Source of the DNA: Roseiconus lacunae
Lineage (GTDB): Bacteria > Planctomycetota > Planctomycetia > Pirellulales > Pirellulaceae
DNA: 64,000 nt
Direction of reading: 5' to 3'
Assembly: GCF_008312935.1 (NCBI RefSeq)
Contig: NZ_VSZO01000005.1
Coordinates: 1-64,000, forward strand
Shown: positions 46,152 through 54,589 of the stretch, piece by piece
How the letters are laid out: each line of letters opens with the position of its first letter
How positions within the stretch are numbered: position 1 is the first letter of the stretch
Notes under the pieces: generated by a model
What the model was told of the DNA's origin: nothing
Seen by the model: only the letters and a program-made list of their open reading frames with translations
The model's database searches: none
Translations under genes and position numbers: made by a program

Positions 46152-46976
46152 TTAAAGAGCAACCGACTTGAAAATGACAAAGCATGCGACCAAAACAACA
46201 GCGATGGCGAAGACCTTTTGGAGAGTCGGTCCCTTCAATTGCTTGGCGACCACACCTCCGATACTCATACCGACGAACCCGCCAAGCATGAATAGGAGCG
46301 TTGTTTGAATGGAAATGTCGTTGCCGGCGATTAGGTGCGATGTGATTCCGCTGATGCTGATCAGCACGATGACGAACAGCGAAGTTGCCACGGCAAGATG
46401 CATCGCCATTCCGCTGAACAAGACGAGTGCGGGAACGATGACGAAGCCGCCGCCCACACCGAATAGCCCTGAGAGAACGCCGGTGGCCAGACCCACGGCG
46501 ACGAGCAATCGTGCACACCGCGAGGTCAGACGTAGCCTGCCATCTTCGTCTCGCTGGCATGCCGATCGATCCTTACTCGGCTGACCTTCCGTTACGCATG
46601 TTCCCGTTGCCGCCGTGGGCTTGGTTGCTTTTGCCCACATTCTTTGGGCAACCACAAACATGATGCAGGCGAAAAGGAGCAACAGCAGACTCTCGGGGAT
46701 CAAAGTCGAGAGGTAGCTGCCAAGGGGAGCTCCGATCATTCCTGCGATCGCAAAGAGAAGCCCCGTGCGAAGTTCAACCTCGCGTCGAATCAGCCGCGGC
46801 ACCGCGCCCGACAACGCCGTTCCACCAACCGCCGCCAGTGAGATTCCGACTGCCTCTCGCGGGCCAATGCCAAGTCCATAGACCAGTAGCGGAACAGCGA
46901 ATACCCCTCCTCCACCTCCGGTAAGACCGAGCGCGAAGCCGACGATTGTGCCGAACAGGATCGCTTGGCCAAACAT
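46152..46976 (-). CDS. TauE/SafE-family sulfite exporter
   Basis: A 274-residue integral membrane protein of about eight spans. It opens with FGTIVGFALGLTGGGGGVFA, the first of the two internally repeated glycine-rich motifs; the second is GVLSGLFGVGGGFVIVPAL near residue 170. GVVAKQLKGPTLQKVFAIAV is the family C-terminus. TauE/SafE proteins export sulfite or sulfoacetate-type anions. Next to a persulfide dioxygenase, export of the sulfite product is the natural role here, but substrate is inferred. There is a ~45-residue loop between the two halves. Confidence 0.9.
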   Translation of the reverse strand: MFGQAILFGTIVGFALGLTGGGGGVFAVPLLVYGLGIGPREAVGISLAAVGGTALSGAVPRLIRREVELRTGLLFAIAGMIGAPLGSYLSTLIPESLLLLLFACIMFVVAQRMWAKATKPTAATGTCVTEGQPSKDRSACQRDEDGRLRLTSRCARLLVAVGLATGVLSGLFGVGGGFVIVPALVLFSGMAMHLAVATSLFVIVLISISGITSHLIAGNDISIQTTLLFMLGGFVGMSIGGVVAKQLKGPTLQKVFAIAVVLVACFVIFKSVAL

Positions 46977-47105
46977 CTAATGTGAAACTCCTTCGATCAA
47001 TATACGAAAGGTGGAAATGTAAGGAGGTAGCGAGGTATTCGGATAAAAAAACGCCGAGCGAATTGACGTCGTTAACTGGGTGCTTCGTCTAAATCAAATG
47101 TTCGG

Positions 47106-47208
47106 TTTCGGCTCATCAGCCATGAGGCGTTTGCCCCGGTTATTGCACCGAAACGGTGGCTAATGTCATGGGGCTAATCCTGACTTCAAAAGGTTGACGA
47201 AGCACTAG
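47106..47208 (-). repeat. REP-like intergenic element, full copy
   Basis: Minus strand: GTGCTTCGTCAACCTTTTGA, then TTAGCCACCGTTTCGGTGCA, CCGGGGCAAACGCC and GGCTGATGAGCCGAAA. It overlaps the rhodanese gene's stop codon by a few bases. Confidence 0.7.
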
Positions 47209-47750
47209 ATCGAACATGAGTCGCCTTCGCGGCATTGATTCCAAGGCATCCTGGCAAGCATCATTCCCATCCCACAGGTGTCGGTGATCCCGGCAAACAT
47301 CAGCCCCGCACCAATAAAGGCGGACAGTCCAACGAAGTAGGGGTGAACGAAGAAACCGAGTGTCGCGCCGAGTAGCGTGAGAAATCCGGCAGCGATGCGG
47401 ACTTGACGCTCCAGCGAGATCGATTTCTTACCACGCACCACGGGCAGACCTGCGTTCGCCCACGCGGTCGTTCCGCCATCGACACTGACCACGTTCTCAA
47501 TCCCAGCATCAATAAACTTCTGAGCTGCTTTGGACGACCGGTTACCGCTCTTGCAAATAAGGTAGAGCGGATGGCTGCCGTGTCCGTTTCGACTCGCCGC
47601 TACTGCGTCCGGGTCTATCGAATCGAGCGGCACATTGACGGCACCTTCCGCATGGATCTCGCGATACTCCACGGGCGTCCTGACGTCGATTAGGTCGAGT
47701 TCGCCGCCGGCTTGACGCTCCGCCAGCGTTTTTACGTCGATCGTTTGCAT
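47205..47750 (-). CDS. Rhodanese fused to a two-helix membrane domain (YgaP type)
   Basis: ATG 47750 follows GGGAGA and gives 181 residues (MQTIDVKTLAERQAGGELDL); the frame is open further upstream without family character. The rhodanese domain (~1-105) has LIDVRTPVEYREIHAEGAVN and the active-site loop LICKSGNRSSKAAQK. Residues ~120-180 hold two membrane helices (LERQVRIAAGFLTLLGATLG, GLSAFIGAGLMFAGITDTCG), the DUF2892 domain. YgaP moves sulfane sulfur at the inner-membrane face. It is first in the minus-strand sulfur module, although a ~230-bp gap separates it from the TauE gene. Confidence 0.9.
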   Translation of the reverse strand: MQTIDVKTLAERQAGGELDLIDVRTPVEYREIHAEGAVNVPLDSIDPDAVAASRNGHGSHPLYLICKSGNRSSKAAQKFIDAGIENVVSVDGGTTAWANAGLPVVRGKKSISLERQVRIAAGFLTLLGATLGFFVHPYFVGLSAFIGAGLMFAGITDTCGMGMMLARMPWNQCREGDSCSI

Positions 47751-47790
47751 CTTGTTTCTCCCTGGTTTGCCTTGATGGGGAAAGTACCGC

Positions 47791-48034
47791 GACCTCAAGA
47801 GGTCACGTGGTATCAGTGTAAGTGCGCTGCTGATTGAGGTTGCGGTCGTGGCGCGTCGCACTGGACCGGTGCAATCGGTGAATCACCGGTCCATGACGCG
47901 GCTCACCAGTCGTCCGAGGGGGGCACGCGTCGCAGGTCCGGCTCGAATTTCGATTCATTCCGAGAGATAAAGCTTTGGATCGCGCGAGGCTTCGCAACAC
48001 TCAACTACCTCAACATATCGGAACCTCGCGAGGT
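47791..48034. promoter_or_regulatory. Two CCTC...GAGG palindromes upstream of the sulfur module
   Basis: GACCTCAAGAGGTC (47791-47804) and ACCTCGCGAGGT (48023-48034) are perfect palindromes sharing the ACCTC/GAGGT half site, placed 40 and 270 bp before the YgaP-type start. They could be operators for a repressor of the module. No ArsR/CsoR-type gene is seen in 47751-48364, which holds no other gene. Confidence 0.35.
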
Positions 48035-48364
48035 GTCAATGAAAAATTGTTCGGTGAATGACGCAGTTTCAATTTAGGCTGGCTTCGGTACCAAAGTCCG
48101 GTGAGTTGACGAACCGAAGAGCGACCGACCGATTCGATGACGCATCGGCGAAGGCTAGCTGTCCCCAGGTTAAGGTTCGCACGCAACCTTCAAAGTTAGC
48201 ATCGCGCGCAACCGGTCCGGAAAATGCACTCAACCCGGATTCCGGTGGGATCGGCAATCCTTCGCAGGAATAAGTGTCTGTGTAGGTATGGTTCAGGTCG
48301 CCTGTCGTAAATGGGCGGCAGTCGATGGTCCCTTTTGAAAAAAAATCACGGCGCGACAGTTACC

Positions 48365-49528
48365 ATGCTTGAGGGCATCATTGATCAAATCGAACATCTA
48401 CGTTGGGAGGACCTGCTAGATTTAGTCATCTTCACCGTCTTGATTTATGGTGTTTTGACGTGGCTACAGGACCGGGCGTCGCGCGCCGTGCTGATCGTAT
48501 CGGCTATCCTCTCGTCTGTCTTCTTGCTCGCTCGAGCGTTCGATCTATATCTGACGTTCCGTGCGTTCGAATACGGCGCGATCTTTCTGCTACTGTCCCT
48601 CGTGGTCGTGTTTCAGCAAGATATTCGGCATGGTTTTGAAAAACTGTCTACCTTTTCGAGTCGATTGCGGAACAGATCATCCACAGCGGGCGAAGGTTGG
48701 ATCGATGTTGTTGCCGAAGCGGTCGCGACAATGGCGGATGATCGAACCGGTGCGCTCATTGTCTTTCCAGGCGAAGAATCTCTGGATCGCCATCTGCGCG
48801 GAGGCGTTGAAGTGGACGCGATTGTTAGCTTGCCGTTACTTCTCAGCATCTTTCATCCCAAGTCGCCGGGGCACGACGGTGCCATCGTTATCGACTCCGG
48901 GCGAGTGACGATGCTCGGACTCCATCTACCATTGACCAAGCATGTCGAGTCGCTTCACGACGGTGGCACGCGCCACGCTGCCGGGCTGGGGCTGGCGGAG
49001 GTCAGTGACGCGACGATTCTTGTTGTGTCTGAAGAACGCGGCACCATCAGCGTTTGTCATGACCGGCGGATTGAGACGATCGCGTCCGCTGATGTGATCG
49101 GTCGCATCAATGGCTTGGCCATCGAAACTTCGTCACATCGCCATCGGCGATTTCTACATTTGCCTCGGCTGGCCATTGCGATTGCAATCACACTACTTTC
49201 GTTTTTGATCTTGGTCGATCGCAGTGATACTTTGCAACGAACTCTGATCGTTCCGATCGAATATAGCAACCTTCCTGAACAATCGGAATTGTTAGAGCCA
49301 CGCACCTCATTTGCTGAGATCACGCTTGCAGGACCTCGCCCGGCGTTCGATCTGCTTGAGCCGAGCAGCGTATCGATTTCCATCGATCTATCGCAACATC
49401 CCAGAGACACGCCCGCGAGCATCGCGACCACGCATCAGGTCACAGGCATTCCCAGCGATTTAGCAATCGAATCGGTGAATCCGGCGACGCTGTTTATCGA
49501 ACTGAAAGCCAAAGGAAACACGCCGTAG
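48365..49528 (+). CDS. Diadenylate cyclase (DAC domain) fused to a YbbR-like domain
   Basis: ATG 48365 gives 387 residues. Three membrane helices (about 15-33, 40-58, 65-85) end in VVVFQQDIRHGFEKLS, typical of CdaA. The DAC domain (~100-235) has HDGAIVIDSGRVTMLGLHLP, then GGTRHAAGLGLAEVSDATIL and VVSEERGTIS; the usual R-H-R is R-H-A here. A fourth helix (LPRLAIAIAITLLSFLILVD) leads into a ~105-residue C-terminal part (TLIVPIEYSNLP, FAEITLAGPRPAF, ATTHQVTGIPSDLAIESVNP) that fits one YbbR repeat. It makes c-di-AMP from two ATP. In Firmicutes CdaA and its YbbR regulator CdaR are separate genes. Confidence 0.8.
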   Translation: MLEGIIDQIEHLRWEDLLDLVIFTVLIYGVLTWLQDRASRAVLIVSAILSSVFLLARAFDLYLTFRAFEYGAIFLLLSLVVVFQQDIRHGFEKLSTFSSRLRNRSSTAGEGWIDVVAEAVATMADDRTGALIVFPGEESLDRHLRGGVEVDAIVSLPLLLSIFHPKSPGHDGAIVIDSGRVTMLGLHLPLTKHVESLHDGGTRHAAGLGLAEVSDATILVVSEERGTISVCHDRRIETIASADVIGRINGLAIETSSHRHRRFLHLPRLAIAIAITLLSFLILVDRSDTLQRTLIVPIEYSNLPEQSELLEPRTSFAEITLAGPRPAFDLLEPSSVSISIDLSQHPRDTPASIATTHQVTGIPSDLAIESVNPATLFIELKAKGNTP

Positions 49529-49842
49529 TGATCAAGCGGTGCTTACCGGAAGACCGGTGAAAGTGGTGTACGGCGGACAGTGGTTTGTCGCTTCTGTCGT
49601 TGGCTCATAATCTGCTAATCGAATGGCTTTGTGGGCGTCGTTCCGACCGGAGTGGATGATTTTCGATCGAAAGCGATGCCTGAAGAGAAGCGACAGCTCA
49701 GCAACGGAGTTCTGCGAGATTTGAGTCAGGCCAAATCTGATTTGGTACGAGAAATGCTTTGCAGCGATCGCCACTTTGGCCGCAGCGAGGTGAAGGATTT
49801 TATCAATTCGCCTCTTCACCAGCATGAATTTTGGGTTTGCCG
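49529..49842. other. No gene seen
   Basis: About 310 bp between the cyclase and a small lipoprotein. Short frames on both strands lack start signals and family. Confidence 0.45.
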
Positions 49843-50109
49843 ATGAGCCGGATGAAGTATGCATTCGCGATGTCGATCGTTCTAGGCGTTTGTGGTTGCG
49901 ACCACGACGAATCGATTGACCCGCCCGCGCCAGCTTCTGATATCACGCAGCCCAATGAGTCGGATATCGAAGTTCGCGTCGACCGTCATTCCCCTGCTGT
50001 CAACACGCGCTCCGGCGGCCGAAATGAACGCCGTGAAAGTCTCCGCGAGGCGATCGACAACGTCGATGTCAACGTTGACGAATCGGGTGTCGATGTCGAC
50101 GTCGATTGA
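49843..50109 (+). CDS. Small acidic lipoprotein
   Basis: ATG 49843 gives MSRMKYAFAMSIVLGVCGCD, a short signal peptide with a lipobox-like LGVCGC, so it is probably lipidated at one of the two cysteines. The mature ~70 residues are acidic and polar, with REAIDNVDVNVDESGVDVDV at the end, a low-complexity Val-Asp alternation. Other ATGs at 49831 and 49852 are possible starts. No family. It would face the periplasm or outer membrane. Confidence 0.5.
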   Translation: MSRMKYAFAMSIVLGVCGCDHDESIDPPAPASDITQPNESDIEVRVDRHSPAVNTRSGGRNERRESLREAIDNVDVNVDESGVDVDVD

Positions 50110-50278
50110 ACGTTCTTCGCAACAAGCAAGTGTCTTCGTGACGTCTTCATGCCGAATCAATAGACGCCGTGATGGTATTTCATCGGTAATCATGTCCGCT
50201 TAGTCGATGTAGTGCGTTTACTTCACGACTACAGAACCTTTGTTACTTCATTTGAATTCTTGCCCAACGGAATAAACC

Positions 50279-52072
50279 GTGACACAAACGATCGCTCTCT
50301 CCAATCCACAGGCCAAACATTCGGGCATGGGGGCTATCGTCCACGACGGCGGCGTTGCCTTCCGAGTATGGGCTCCACATGCCAATCGGGTCAGCGTCAT
50401 CGGCGACTTCAACGACTTTGATGGATCGGCGCACCCAATGCAGAGTGAAGAAAATGGTTTCTGGTACACCGACATCGAAACTGCTGCAACGGGTGATCAG
50501 TACAAATTTCAGATTACCAACGGTGATCAAACATTTGACCGAATAGACCCTTACGCCCGCGAGGTCACCAACAGTGTTGGCAATGCTGTCGTGTATCACG
50601 ATCAGTTCGATTGGGAGGGAGACAGCTTCACGCGTCCATCGCAGAACGAACTAGTGATCTATGAAATGCATATCGGTACCTTTAATCGGACCGACGAAGA
50701 CACGGTTGGGACGTTCGCAGACGCGATCGCGAAGTTCAATCATTTGAAAGGCCTAGGAATCAATGCGATTCAGATCATGCCAATCGCGGAATTTGCCGGT
50801 GACCTATCCTGGGGCTACAACCCGGCTCATATTTTTGCGGTCGAGCAGGCGTATGGCGGACCGGATGCACTGAAACACTTCATCCGCGAGGCACACCGAA
50901 CTGGTTTCGCAGTGATCATCGATGTCGTTTACAACCACTTCGGTCCCAGCGATTTGGACCTATGGCAGTTCGACGGATGGAGCGAGAACGGTAAGGGTGG
51001 TATCTATTTCTACAATGACCATCGAAGCAGCACGCCATGGGGCGATACAAGACCGGACTACGGCCGCGGCGAAGTCCGTCAGTTTATCTACGATAACGCT
51101 CAGATGTGGATGAAAGACTATCATGCCGATGGACTGCGTTACGACATGACCGCTTATATCCGAACGATTTCGGGTATTGGGAATGATGATATCGCCGAAG
51201 GTTGGGGATTGATGAACTGGATCAATCGCGACTTGAAACGCGATTTCCCCGGTTGCTATTTGGTCGCCGAAGATTTGCAGACAAACAACTGGCTGACGAA
51301 ACCGGACGATCAAGGAGGGGCCGGATTTACGACTCAATGGGATGCCGGGTTCGTGCATCCGATCCGAGAAGCCATCACGGCGGTCGACGATGCCCACCGC
51401 GATATGTGGGCGGTGCGAGACGCGCTCTGTCATCGTTATAACGACGACGCGTTCCAACGGGTGATCTATAGCGAATCTCACGACGAGGTTGCCAACGGAA
51501 AGGCTCGGGTTCCGACCGAAATTGATGCTGATCATCCAGAGAGCGTTCATGCCAAAAAGCGGGCCATCCTGGGTGCAGCATTAACTCTGTTGGCCCCGGG
51601 AGTTCCGATGCTATTCCAAGGTCAAGAACTGCTCGAAGACGAATGGTTTCGCGACACCGATCCACTCGACTGGACCCGCGCGAAAAAACTCTCCGGCATC
51701 AAACGCTTGTTCGTCGACCTCATTCATTTGCGACGCGAACTTCCCGGACTACGCGGCCAAAGCATCGAAGTCCGGCACGTCAACGAATCGGACAAAGTGA
51801 TCGCGTTTGTCCGCGGAGACCGCGATGGAAACGAAGTCGTGGTGGTGGTCAATTTTGCAAACCGGACGTGGGAGAGTTACGAGATCGGCATGCCATCCCC
51901 CGGCGACTGGATTCTCCGGCTGAACACCGATTGGGACGGCTATGACCGTAGCTTCGATGACCATCCCGCGGAAAATATCACCGCAATTAGCGAAGACCGC
52001 GACGGCTTCTCTGCTAAGGCAACTGTGTCCATTGGTCCATACGCCGTGTTGGTCTACGTGCAGCGAAAGTAG
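50279..52072 (+). CDS. GH13 enzyme, 1,4-alpha-glucan branching or trehalohydrolase type
   Basis: The frame starts with GTG 50279 and gives 597 residues. A CBM48 domain (~15-110, VAFRVWAPHANRVSVIGDFN) precedes a GH13 barrel with YEMHIGTFNRTDEDTVGTFA, IQIMPIAEFAGDLSWGYNPA, IIDVVYNHFGPSD, nucleophile Asp in DGLRYDMTAYIRT, Glu in CYLVAEDLQTN and Asp in SESHDEVANGKA. The C-terminal domain ends LVYVQRK. It resembles both short GlgB and GlgX/TreZ-like enzymes; the SHDEVANGK motif favours branching enzyme. With glgB at 27054 it gives the organism two such enzymes. It stands alone. Confidence 0.85.
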   Translation: MTQTIALSNPQAKHSGMGAIVHDGGVAFRVWAPHANRVSVIGDFNDFDGSAHPMQSEENGFWYTDIETAATGDQYKFQITNGDQTFDRIDPYAREVTNSVGNAVVYHDQFDWEGDSFTRPSQNELVIYEMHIGTFNRTDEDTVGTFADAIAKFNHLKGLGINAIQIMPIAEFAGDLSWGYNPAHIFAVEQAYGGPDALKHFIREAHRTGFAVIIDVVYNHFGPSDLDLWQFDGWSENGKGGIYFYNDHRSSTPWGDTRPDYGRGEVRQFIYDNAQMWMKDYHADGLRYDMTAYIRTISGIGNDDIAEGWGLMNWINRDLKRDFPGCYLVAEDLQTNNWLTKPDDQGGAGFTTQWDAGFVHPIREAITAVDDAHRDMWAVRDALCHRYNDDAFQRVIYSESHDEVANGKARVPTEIDADHPESVHAKKRAILGAALTLLAPGVPMLFQGQELLEDEWFRDTDPLDWTRAKKLSGIKRLFVDLIHLRRELPGLRGQSIEVRHVNESDKVIAFVRGDRDGNEVVVVVNFANRTWESYEIGMPSPGDWILRLNTDWDGYDRSFDDHPAENITAISEDRDGFSAKATVSIGPYAVLVYVQRK

Positions 52073-52088
52073 TACTGCGAGCAAAACT

Positions 52089-52340
52089 ATGCCGTGGGTG
52101 CTTGAGTTCACCGAAGCGGATTTAGATCGGCCGCTTTCCGAACCGGAGAACGTCGCGGCAACGGTGCGGGAGATGTTTGACGGCGAAACACCCGTTCGGA
52201 CGATGGATGTCGCCGCGAAACCAGAACGCAACTACGGCACCGTGAAAACCCATTTGCATCGGGCGGGCCGAATGGGGCTGCTCGAATGCGTACCACGCAA
52301 AGGCTGGCTAGCCTCGCGAACGCAGGCCTGGGTTCGCTGA
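52089..52340 (+). CDS. Winged-helix fragment, unknown
   Basis: The 83-codon frame (MPWVLEFTEADLDRPLSEPE) has a plausible helix-turn-helix near its end: VRTMDVAAKPERNYGTVKTH, then LHRAGRMGLLECVPRKGWLA. It starts 17 bp after the GH13 stop with no clear ribosome site. It may be the tail of a longer lost gene, perhaps related to the broken gene that follows. No firm family. Confidence 0.35.
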   Translation: MPWVLEFTEADLDRPLSEPENVAATVREMFDGETPVRTMDVAAKPERNYGTVKTHLHRAGRMGLLECVPRKGWLASRTQAWVR

Positions 52341-52784
52341 TACCCTCGCCCGCTACGTTCTAGTTGACGCGGCCGACGAAACCGAAGCTGTATCGTTTGC
52401 CAAGATGCACTGCACGCGTTGTACGCCGACTTGCGGGCCCCACACGGCCGGGACATTCCCATCGAAATCCAAACCGTTCGTCTAGCCACGGACGACGAAA
52501 TCGATCTCTGGCAATCTCACAAACGCATGCTTGGCGAAGAAGCGGTTTCGCAATTGAAGGCGGGCAATCGCGGGCCACGGATTGCTACGGCTACACGTCG
52601 CCGAGCCTCGGTATGCATCTGCACCATTGCCTGCGGGACTGGGAAGGGCGCGGCCCGAATGATCGTGCTTCGCAATCGGAACATCGAACGCGACTTCCTC
52701 GAGCGAACAACCAACAAAATGCTAGGCACCGTCCTGCACGAACTGGCCCACATGGTGTTCTTTGGGAAAACAAATTTGCACTAA
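52340..52784 (+). pseudogene. Broken metallopeptidase-like gene (HELAH motif)
   Basis: Coding character moves between frames: DTLARYVLVDAADETEAVSF in one, then from ~52405 in another LHALYADLRAPHGRDIPIEI, DDEIDLWQSHKRMLGEE, and near the end NKMLGTVLHELAHMVFFG. H-E-x-x-H is the zinc site of SprT-like and many other metallopeptidases. At least one frameshift lies near 52404 and the part between 52575 and 52660 also seems disturbed. The gene is probably dead. Confidence 0.45.
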
Positions 52785-52799
52785 TCGAACACCAATCCA

Positions 52800-52855
52800 A
52801 ACCCTCGTGCTTCTGATCTTCATTCGTGTTCGATTAGTGAAGATTAGTGGTTAGG
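52800..52855. repeat. ATTAGTG-type repeat, short copy
   Basis: TTCGATTAGTGAAGATTAGTGG has the same wording as the hairpin at 4571-4643 (quoted here as TTCGATTAGTGAAG and GATTAGTGG). It follows the broken metallopeptidase gene. Confidence 0.55.
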
Positions 52856-52924
52856 AATTGCTGATGTCTTCTTTGCGATTCTGGTGCCTTTGTGTTGTCC
52901 CTATCCGCCTGCGTCATACGCTGG

Positions 52925-53030
52925 CAGCCACTCGTGCTTCGTTAACTCTTGAAATTAGGATTAACCGCGTGTTGTTAGCCACGGTTTCGGTGCAGTCACC
53001 GTGGCTGACGCTATGCGAATCGTCCAGCGA
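52925..53030 (+). repeat. REP-like intergenic element, full copy
   Basis: CTCGTGCTTCGTTAACTCTT, GATTAACCGCG, TTAGCCACGGTTTCGGTGCA and GTCACCGTGGCTGACGC match the copies at 47106, 54085, 59277 and 63265. The rest of 52856-53224 has no gene. Confidence 0.7.
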
Positions 53031-53224
53031 TTGAGAGTTCGGACGCGGTCGATCAGTCAGTGGGCGTTGACCGCAGTGATGCCGACTCGGCATCAGAAAC
53101 TGGTCCAAGACGCAACCTAAACTCGTACCGAATCGCAGTATCAACTAAGATCTGACCCGACAACGACATTGTCGGTCAATCAGTTTCGCTACGATTACTG
53201 CCCCCTTTGGACAGAGCCACCGAT

Positions 53225-54040
53225 ATGGACGAACAACGCGATCAAGCTGAGATGGTTTCCAACCCCGACCGTCGAGACAGCGCACGATTACCACGAGACG
53301 CATTTTCCTATCAGGCTTCAGAATTATCTTCCAAGTCGACCACTAGCGACATCACTGAACGGTTTGATCGTGACGTGGAACGTTTTAGCAATCTGGAATC
53401 GGGCCAATCAGCGACCGTCGATGCCCCACTCGCGATGCAGTTGATCACCCAAGCGGCGGTAAAACTGACTCCGACGATCAACCGAGTGCTGGACGTCGGC
53501 TGCGGCGCCGGCAACAACACGCTGAAACTGCGACAAATTTATGGGCGTCCGTTTGCCTCTGATTTGCTAGATCTCAGCAAGCCGATGCTTGACCGGGCAG
53601 AGCAGCGAGTGCGTGAGACCGGGATCGATTCGGTCACAACTTGGCACGGTGATCTTCGCGACGCCAAGCTTCCGCATGCAAGTTATGATGTCGTTCTGGC
53701 GGCAGCCGTTCTGCATCACCTTCGAGACGACTCGGACTGGGAGTCTGCTTTTCGAAAGATTTTCGCTTGTGTGCGACCCGGTGGTTCATTTTGGATCACC
53801 GACTTGGTCGTTCAAGAAACCGTACCGGTTCACGAGCTGATGTGGACGCGTTACGGAGATTATCTGGAAGGGATCGGTGGTCCAGGCTATCGCGATCAAG
53901 TATTCCAATACATCGAGCAAGAAGACTCACCACGATCGGTGACGTATCAGCTTGATCTGCTTCGAGAAGTTGGCTTCACCCACGTCGAACTGCTGCATAA
54001 AAACAGTTGCTTCGCAGCCTTCGGAGCTTGGAAGGCTTAG
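53225..54040 (+). CDS. Class I SAM-dependent methyltransferase
   Basis: ATG 53225 gives 271 residues (TTG 53207 would add six). The N-terminal ~75 residues include SDITERFDRDVERFSNLESG, a helical cap typical of some RNA or small-molecule methyltransferases. Motif I is RVLDVGCGAGNNTLKL; then SDLLDLSKPMLDRAEQRV, WHGDLRDAKLPHASYDVVLA, AAVLHHLRDD, and the PGGSFWITDLV strand. The C-terminal section ends LHKNSCFAAFGAWKA, a finish seen in class I enzymes near tRNA modification families, but the substrate is unknown. It lies between two REP copies and is probably a single unit. Confidence 0.75.
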   Translation: MDEQRDQAEMVSNPDRRDSARLPRDAFSYQASELSSKSTTSDITERFDRDVERFSNLESGQSATVDAPLAMQLITQAAVKLTPTINRVLDVGCGAGNNTLKLRQIYGRPFASDLLDLSKPMLDRAEQRVRETGIDSVTTWHGDLRDAKLPHASYDVVLAAAVLHHLRDDSDWESAFRKIFACVRPGGSFWITDLVVQETVPVHELMWTRYGDYLEGIGGPGYRDQVFQYIEQEDSPRSVTYQLDLLREVGFTHVELLHKNSCFAAFGAWKA

Positions 54041-54084
54041 GAGAGACAACGTGCCACCTTTGGCGAAACACCCGCCAGTCATAA

Positions 54085-54200
54085 ACTCCTGGTGCTTCGA
54101 GAACATTTGAACTTTGGATTAGCCGATTGGCGTTAGCCACGGTTACGGCGCAAGTACCGGTCCTTACTCTCGTCGGCTGATCATCTGACGCTAGCCATAG
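54085..54200 (+). repeat. REP-like intergenic element, diverged full copy
   Basis: GGTGCTTCGAGAACATTTGA, TTTGGATTAGCCGATTGGCG, TTAGCCACGGTTACGGCGCA and CGTCGGCTGAT. The remaining part of 54041-54589 contains no supportable gene. Confidence 0.6.
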
Positions 54201-54589
54201 CTCGCACATTTTGCCCGTTAGAAACGACGGAGGCCCGGTGCTGGTGCGTTTGGCATCCCGTCATCGGAATCGACGCCGTCGCCGATGAAATCGCAAAACG
54301 CCAAACTGATTCGACACTTCTGGCAACGCATTGGATCGATGATTGCGAAGCTCAGTTGCCGGAGACTCTTGGCACCGCTTTGTATTCACGGTCTGAGCAA
54401 AACGTTTCCACCTGGAAAAACTCTTTCCACGCCGACCGCTCACCACCAACTGCGGTCGGGTCGGTTTGCATACGATTGATGGAATATGCAAACTTTTTCT
54501 CTGATCGAAGCACGTTGGCACGATCGCTGCTGATGCCGCAATTGCCGGACCAATTTCGCCGGTATCGCAGCCTTCAAGCACATACGTGA

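Noticed and set aside
48058-48273. Possible ArsR-type regulator between the sulfur module and the cyclase
   Set aside because: The only frames there have no helix-turn-helix pattern and no start signal.
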